From an uncultured Eubacteriales bacterium (GTDB lineage Bacteria > Bacillota > Clostridia > Oscillospirales > Oscillospiraceae), in NCBI GenBank assembly GCA_900552725.1, contig USAT01000037.1:1-15975 (forward strand): DNA of 15,975 nt, in the 5' to 3' direction. The notes under the pieces were generated by a model. The model was not told the origin of the DNA. It worked only from the letters and a program-made list of their open reading frames with translations, and did no database searches. Positions 12,978 through 15,975 of this stretch are shown piece by piece (the stretch's first letter is position 1; each line of letters begins with the position of its first letter). A program made the translations under genes and the position numbers.

Positions 12978-14378
12978 ATGGCAGCAGAAAACAAGCTGGG
13001 CGTCATGCCCATTTCCAAGCTCATCTGGAATATGTCCCTTCCCATCATCGCCTCCATGCTGGTGCAGGCCCTGTACAACATCGTGGACAGCGTGTTCGTC
13101 AGCTGGGTCAGCGAGGCATCGCTGACCGCCGTGTCCCTGGCCTTCCCGGCCCAGAACCTGATGATCGCACTGGGCGCCGGTACGGCGGTGGGCGTCAACG
13201 CCCTGATGGGCCGTGCGCTGGGTGCAGGTGAGCAGGAGCGGGCTGACCGTGTGGCGGTGAACGGCCTGTTTCTGGCATTCGTGGGCTTCGCCCTCAGCTG
13301 CGTGCTGGGCCTGACCTGTGCCGGAGCGTTCCTCCGCTCCCAGACCCAAGTGGAGGAGATCATCACCATGGGTGAGCAGTACCTCCACATCGTCATGGGC
13401 GGCTCCTTTGCCCTGTTCGGCCAGATCATGCTGGAGCGCCTGCTGCAGGGCACGGGCCGCTCCCTGCTGAGCATGTACACCCAGGGTCTGGGCGCCATCA
13501 TCAACATCATCCTGGACCCGGTGTTCATCTTCGTATTCGACATGGGCGTGGCCGGCGCGGCCATCGCCACGGTCATCGGCCAGATCTGCGGCATGCTGCT
13601 GGCGGCCTACTTCAACGTGAAGAAAAATACCGACATCACCCTCCGCATCCGGGGCTTCCGGCCCGACTGGCGGCTGATCGGCAGCATCTACGCCATCGGT
13701 CTGCCCAGCGTCATCATGATGGCCATCGGCTCCGTCATGACCTTCCTGATGAACAAGATCCTCATCACCTATCACTCCGCCCACGAGACGGCGGCCACCG
13801 CCTTCGGCATCTATTTCAAGCTGAATTCCTTCATCTTCATGCCGGTATTCGGCCTGAACAACGGTGTGGTGCCCATCATCGCCTATAACTACGGCGCGCA
13901 GAACCGCGCCCGCATGGTGGAGGCCGTCAAGCGCAGCGCCATCTATGCCTCTATTATCATGCTGGCGGGCATGGCGCTGTTTCTGGCCATCCCCGGCACG
14001 CTGCTGAAGATCTTCGACGCCACCGACACCATGCTGACCGTGGGCATCCCCGCCCTGCGGATCATCTCCCTCAGCTTCTGGATCGCCGGAGCCTGTATCG
14101 CACTGGGCGGCTCTTTCCAGGCGCTGGGAAAGTCCCTGTACTCCATGATCACCTCCATCGTGCGGCAGCTGGTGTTCCTGATCCCTCTGGCCTATGTGTT
14201 GGCCCGGTACGGCCAGAGCATCGGCAACGACGACCTGGTGTGGTGGTGCTTCCCCCTGGCAGAGGTGGCGTCGCTGTTCGTAACGCTGGCGTTCTTCCGG
14301 CGGCTGTACCGGACGCTGATCGCCAAGATCCCGGAGCACGGCACCAACAGCGGCGGAGAAGAGAGCTTACTGGGATAA
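12978..14378 (+). CDS. MATE-family multidrug/metabolite efflux protein
   Basis: A 466-residue polytopic membrane protein with about 12 helices, the normal MATE size. Family patterns are visible in both halves: SLPIIASMLVQALYNIVDSV, then LGAGTAVGVNALMGRALGAG, and in the second half PVFGLNNGVVPIIAYNYGAQ followed by a charged loop NRARMVEAVKR. MATE proteins export cationic drugs or metabolites using a sodium or proton gradient; the substrate here is unknown. The ATG at 12978 has AAAGGA ten bases upstream; a TTG 27 bp earlier is less likely. It has its own promoter and terminator and lies between rpmH and dnaA, which is unusual, though codon use looks like that of its neighbours. Confidence 0.92.
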   Translation: MAAENKLGVMPISKLIWNMSLPIIASMLVQALYNIVDSVFVSWVSEASLTAVSLAFPAQNLMIALGAGTAVGVNALMGRALGAGEQERADRVAVNGLFLAFVGFALSCVLGLTCAGAFLRSQTQVEEIITMGEQYLHIVMGGSFALFGQIMLERLLQGTGRSLLSMYTQGLGAIINIILDPVFIFVFDMGVAGAAIATVIGQICGMLLAAYFNVKKNTDITLRIRGFRPDWRLIGSIYAIGLPSVIMMAIGSVMTFLMNKILITYHSAHETAATAFGIYFKLNSFIFMPVFGLNNGVVPIIAYNYGAQNRARMVEAVKRSAIYASIIMLAGMALFLAIPGTLLKIFDATDTMLTVGIPALRIISLSFWIAGACIALGGSFQALGKSLYSMITSIVRQLVFLIPLAYVLARYGQSIGNDDLVWWCFPLAEVASLFVTLAFFRRLYRTLIAKIPEHGTNSGGEESLLG

Positions 14379-14393
14379 AATCATATTTCATTG

Positions 14394-14423
14394 AAAAGAG
14401 CGGACATGCGTCCGCTCTTTTTT
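14394..14423 (+). terminator. Terminator of the MATE gene
   Basis: A perfect 12-bp stem (14394-14405 and 14410-14421) with loop ATGC, followed by a six-T run from 14418. It lies 15 bp after the MATE stop codon and separates it from the dnaA promoter. Confidence 0.92.
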
Positions 14424-14453
14424 CTTCGCGCGTTTAATTAGAATAAGTATTGC

Positions 14454-14482
14454 TTTACTTTTTCATTACTTTCTGGTATAAT
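14454..14482 (+). promoter_or_regulatory. dnaA promoter
   Basis: A perfect TATAAT (14477-14482) with upstream TGG gives an extended -10. A weaker -35, TTTACT (14454-14459), is 17 nt away. Predicted start is about 35 nt upstream of the dnaA start codon. No DnaA box (TTATCCACA) is seen in the upstream region, so classical DnaA autorepression is not apparent from sequence. Confidence 0.8.
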
Positions 14483-14524
14483 TATGGTGAGATAAATATG
14501 CGCAAACGGGAAGGGAGTACAGGG

Positions 14525-15838
14525 ATGAATTCACTGTCCGATGTATGGAAAACAGTGCTTGACCGGCTGAAAAAACAGCTTTCCGATACCACCATCAATA
14601 CCTGGTTCGACGAGGTGACCGTGGTCACCATGGAGGATTCGGCCCTGGTGCTGCATTGTGGGAACGTATTCAAAAAGAGCACCATTGAAAAACGCTTCAC
14701 GCCCCAGATCAAGGAGGCGCTGCGGGATATCTTTTCCTCTGATCTTGAGGTAAAGCTGCTGGATGACGATCAGCTGTCCGCCTATCACGGGGTCAGGCCG
14801 GATCATCCCGATACGCTGGCCGACAGCGAGGCGTTTACCTTTGAGACGTATGTGGTGGGCCCGCAGAACAAGATGGCCTACGCCGCCGCCCGCAGCGTGG
14901 CGGAGAAGCCAGCCGGCTCCTTCAACCCGCTGTTCATCTATGGCGACAGCGGATTGGGCAAGACCCATCTGCTTCACGCCATCGCCCGGCAGACCAAGCG
15001 CCTGCGGCCCGAGAGCAGTATAGTGCTGGTAAAGGGCGTGGATTTCACCAACGACCTGATCGAGGCCATCCGCGGCGGCACCACCTCCGAATTCCGCGAG
15101 AAATATCAGAGCGAGAATCTGCTGCTGGTGGACGATATCCAATTCATTGCCGGTAAGAAGCAGACGCAGGAGGAATTCTTCCATACCTTCAACGCCCTGT
15201 ATGAATCGGGCCGCCAGATCGTGCTGACCTCCGACCGGCCGCCCAAGGAGATGACCCAACTGGAGGACCGCCTGCGGACGCGGTTTGAGTGGGGACTGAT
15301 GGTGGACGTTGAGCCGCCGGATTACGAGACGCGATTGGCCATCATCCGCAACAAGGCGGCGCTGCTGGGCATCAATCTGCCGGATCGGATCACCAATATG
15401 ATCGCCGAGAATATCACTGCCAACGTCCGGCAGATCGAAGGCGTGCTGAACAAGATCCTGGCGTACAGCGACCTGATGGGCGTTATGGACGAAGAGGCCA
15501 TCATGAAGGCGCTGGAGGACGTGGTGAAGAACAGCAACGAATATATTCCCACGCCGGAGGCTATCATCGAATATATCGCCAAATATTTCGAGCTGGAACC
15601 GGAGACCCTGCAGGGGCAGAGCCGCGGCCGCGACGTGGTGAACGCCCGTCAGATCGCCATGTATCTGATCCGCCGGATGACCAATATGTCCCTGAAGGAC
15701 ATCGGCAAATCCTTCGGCGGCCGCGATCATACCACGGTGCTGCACAGCCTGGACAAGGTCGAGGCCCAGATGCGGTCAGACACCGCCTTTGCCGAGACGG
15801 TGAAGGAGATCACGACGAACATCAACGCGAAGCAATGA
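14525..15838 (+). CDS. dnaA: Chromosomal replication initiator protein DnaA
   Basis: A 437-residue initiator that binds DnaA boxes, melts the origin and loads the helicase. Domain I is about 1-80 (VWKTVLDRLKKQLSDTTINT, WF at 27-28). The linker domain II is very short, about 81-103. The AAA+ domain follows, with Walker A GDSGLGKT (140-147), Walker B LLLVDDIQF (199-207), sensor I LTSDRPP (234-240) and the DRLRTRF arginine-finger region (248-254). Domain IV (about 340-437) has GRDVVNARQIAMYLIRRMT and the box-binding signature FGGRDHTTVLH (397-407). ATG 14525 has AGGGAG seven bases upstream; in-frame ATGs at 14450 and 14498 are less well placed. dnaN is expected just beyond the window. Confidence 0.96.
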   Translation: MNSLSDVWKTVLDRLKKQLSDTTINTWFDEVTVVTMEDSALVLHCGNVFKKSTIEKRFTPQIKEALRDIFSSDLEVKLLDDDQLSAYHGVRPDHPDTLADSEAFTFETYVVGPQNKMAYAAARSVAEKPAGSFNPLFIYGDSGLGKTHLLHAIARQTKRLRPESSIVLVKGVDFTNDLIEAIRGGTTSEFREKYQSENLLLVDDIQFIAGKKQTQEEFFHTFNALYESGRQIVLTSDRPPKEMTQLEDRLRTRFEWGLMVDVEPPDYETRLAIIRNKAALLGINLPDRITNMIAENITANVRQIEGVLNKILAYSDLMGVMDEEAIMKALEDVVKNSNEYIPTPEAIIEYIAKYFELEPETLQGQSRGRDVVNARQIAMYLIRRMTNMSLKDIGKSFGGRDHTTVLHSLDKVEAQMRSDTAFAETVKEITTNINAKQ

Positions 15839-15844
15839 ATCGTT

Positions 15845-15947
15845 TCGTCCCTGTGGGGACGAGGTACTTTTGGCCACTGTCCCAAAAGTGTCCTGTTGCG
15901 GTGCCCAAAATTTCTGCGCTGCCTTACGGCGGGCGCTTGAAATTTTG
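15845..15947. repeat. Cluster of three hairpins downstream of dnaA
   Basis: Three inverted repeats follow the dnaA stop. The first is TCGTCCC/GGGACGA (15845-15862, loop TGTG). The second is ACTTTTGG/CCAAAAGT (15866-15889). The third is a larger nested one, outer arms CAAAATTTC/GAAATTTTG (15906-15914, 15939-15947) with inner GCGC/GCGC and GCC/GGC. None has a T-run typical of a terminator. The region is cut by the window edge. It could be a dispersed repeat or part of the dnaA-dnaN spacer; no DnaA boxes are visible. Confidence 0.6.
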
Positions 15948-15975
15948 ACCGCTGCCACTCGCTCACCTCGCTTCA

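Noticed and set aside
12939..14339. A 466-codon open frame on the minus strand
   Set aside because: It is the antisense shadow of the MATE gene, rich in His, Gln, Gly and Asp, with no recognisable domain.
14531..15745. A 404-codon open frame on the minus strand
   Set aside because: It is antisense to dnaA, low-complexity and without a ribosome site.
1..15975. CRISPR array, prophage or insertion sequence
   Set aside because: No regularly spaced direct repeats and no integrase, transposase or phage structural gene are present; the repeats seen are short palindromes.

Overview
This window looks like core chromosome from a GC-rich, spore-forming clostridium, most like the Oscillospiraceae (Flavonifractor/Lawsonibacter-type gut bacteria). 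That is inferred from high-GC codon use, strong AGGAGG ribosome sites, sporulation genes (bofA, spoIID, yidC/spoIIIJ with jag), a leftward rpmH-rnpA-yidD-yidC-jag operon and a rightward dnaA. No phage, plasmid, CRISPR or transposase gene is visible. I found no clearly new multi-gene system. The least explained material is a set of palindromic repeats around rpmH, some regulatory sites, and two secreted or membrane proteins of unknown role.

Layout. 1-250: two leftward tRNA genes, Glu (TTC, cut by the window edge) and Met (CAT, with encoded CCA), with a near-consensus promoter. 372-1217: a rightward pyridoxal/pyridoxamine kinase. 1282-1841: leftward yaaL-bofA behind a sequence that fits a sigma-E promoter. 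1957-3079: rightward tadA and a lipoprotein, ending at a strong bidirectional terminator. 3147-6584: a leftward operon of response regulator, sensor kinase and membrane-anchored HtrA protease, probably an envelope-stress module. 6702-7703: leftward spoIID. 8018-9479: a rightward ECF sigma factor and its probable membrane anti-sigma factor, ending at a second bidirectional terminator.

9518-12489: the leftward operon rpmH (44 codons), rnpA, yidD, yidC, jag. It makes ribosomal protein L34, the RNase P protein, two membrane-insertion factors and the Jag/KhpB RNA-binding protein, from a promoter with perfect -35 and -10 hexamers. A 90-bp palindromic repeat lies between rpmH and rnpA. A second copy, inverted and about 91% identical by hand alignment, lies upstream of the rpmH promoter, next to a pair of smaller REP-like palindromes. 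12978-14378: a rightward MATE-family efflux protein placed between rpmH and dnaA, which are neighbours in many bacteria. 14525-15838: dnaA, with its own extended -10 promoter. 15839-15975: the start of the region downstream of dnaA, full of inverted repeats; dnaN is expected beyond the edge. No cluster of DnaA boxes is visible, so the origin is not located here.

Several genes link to sporulation: BofA restrains sigma-K activation in the mother cell, SpoIID degrades peptidoglycan during engulfment, and SpoIIIJ/Jag belong to the same developmental programme as well as general membrane-protein insertion.
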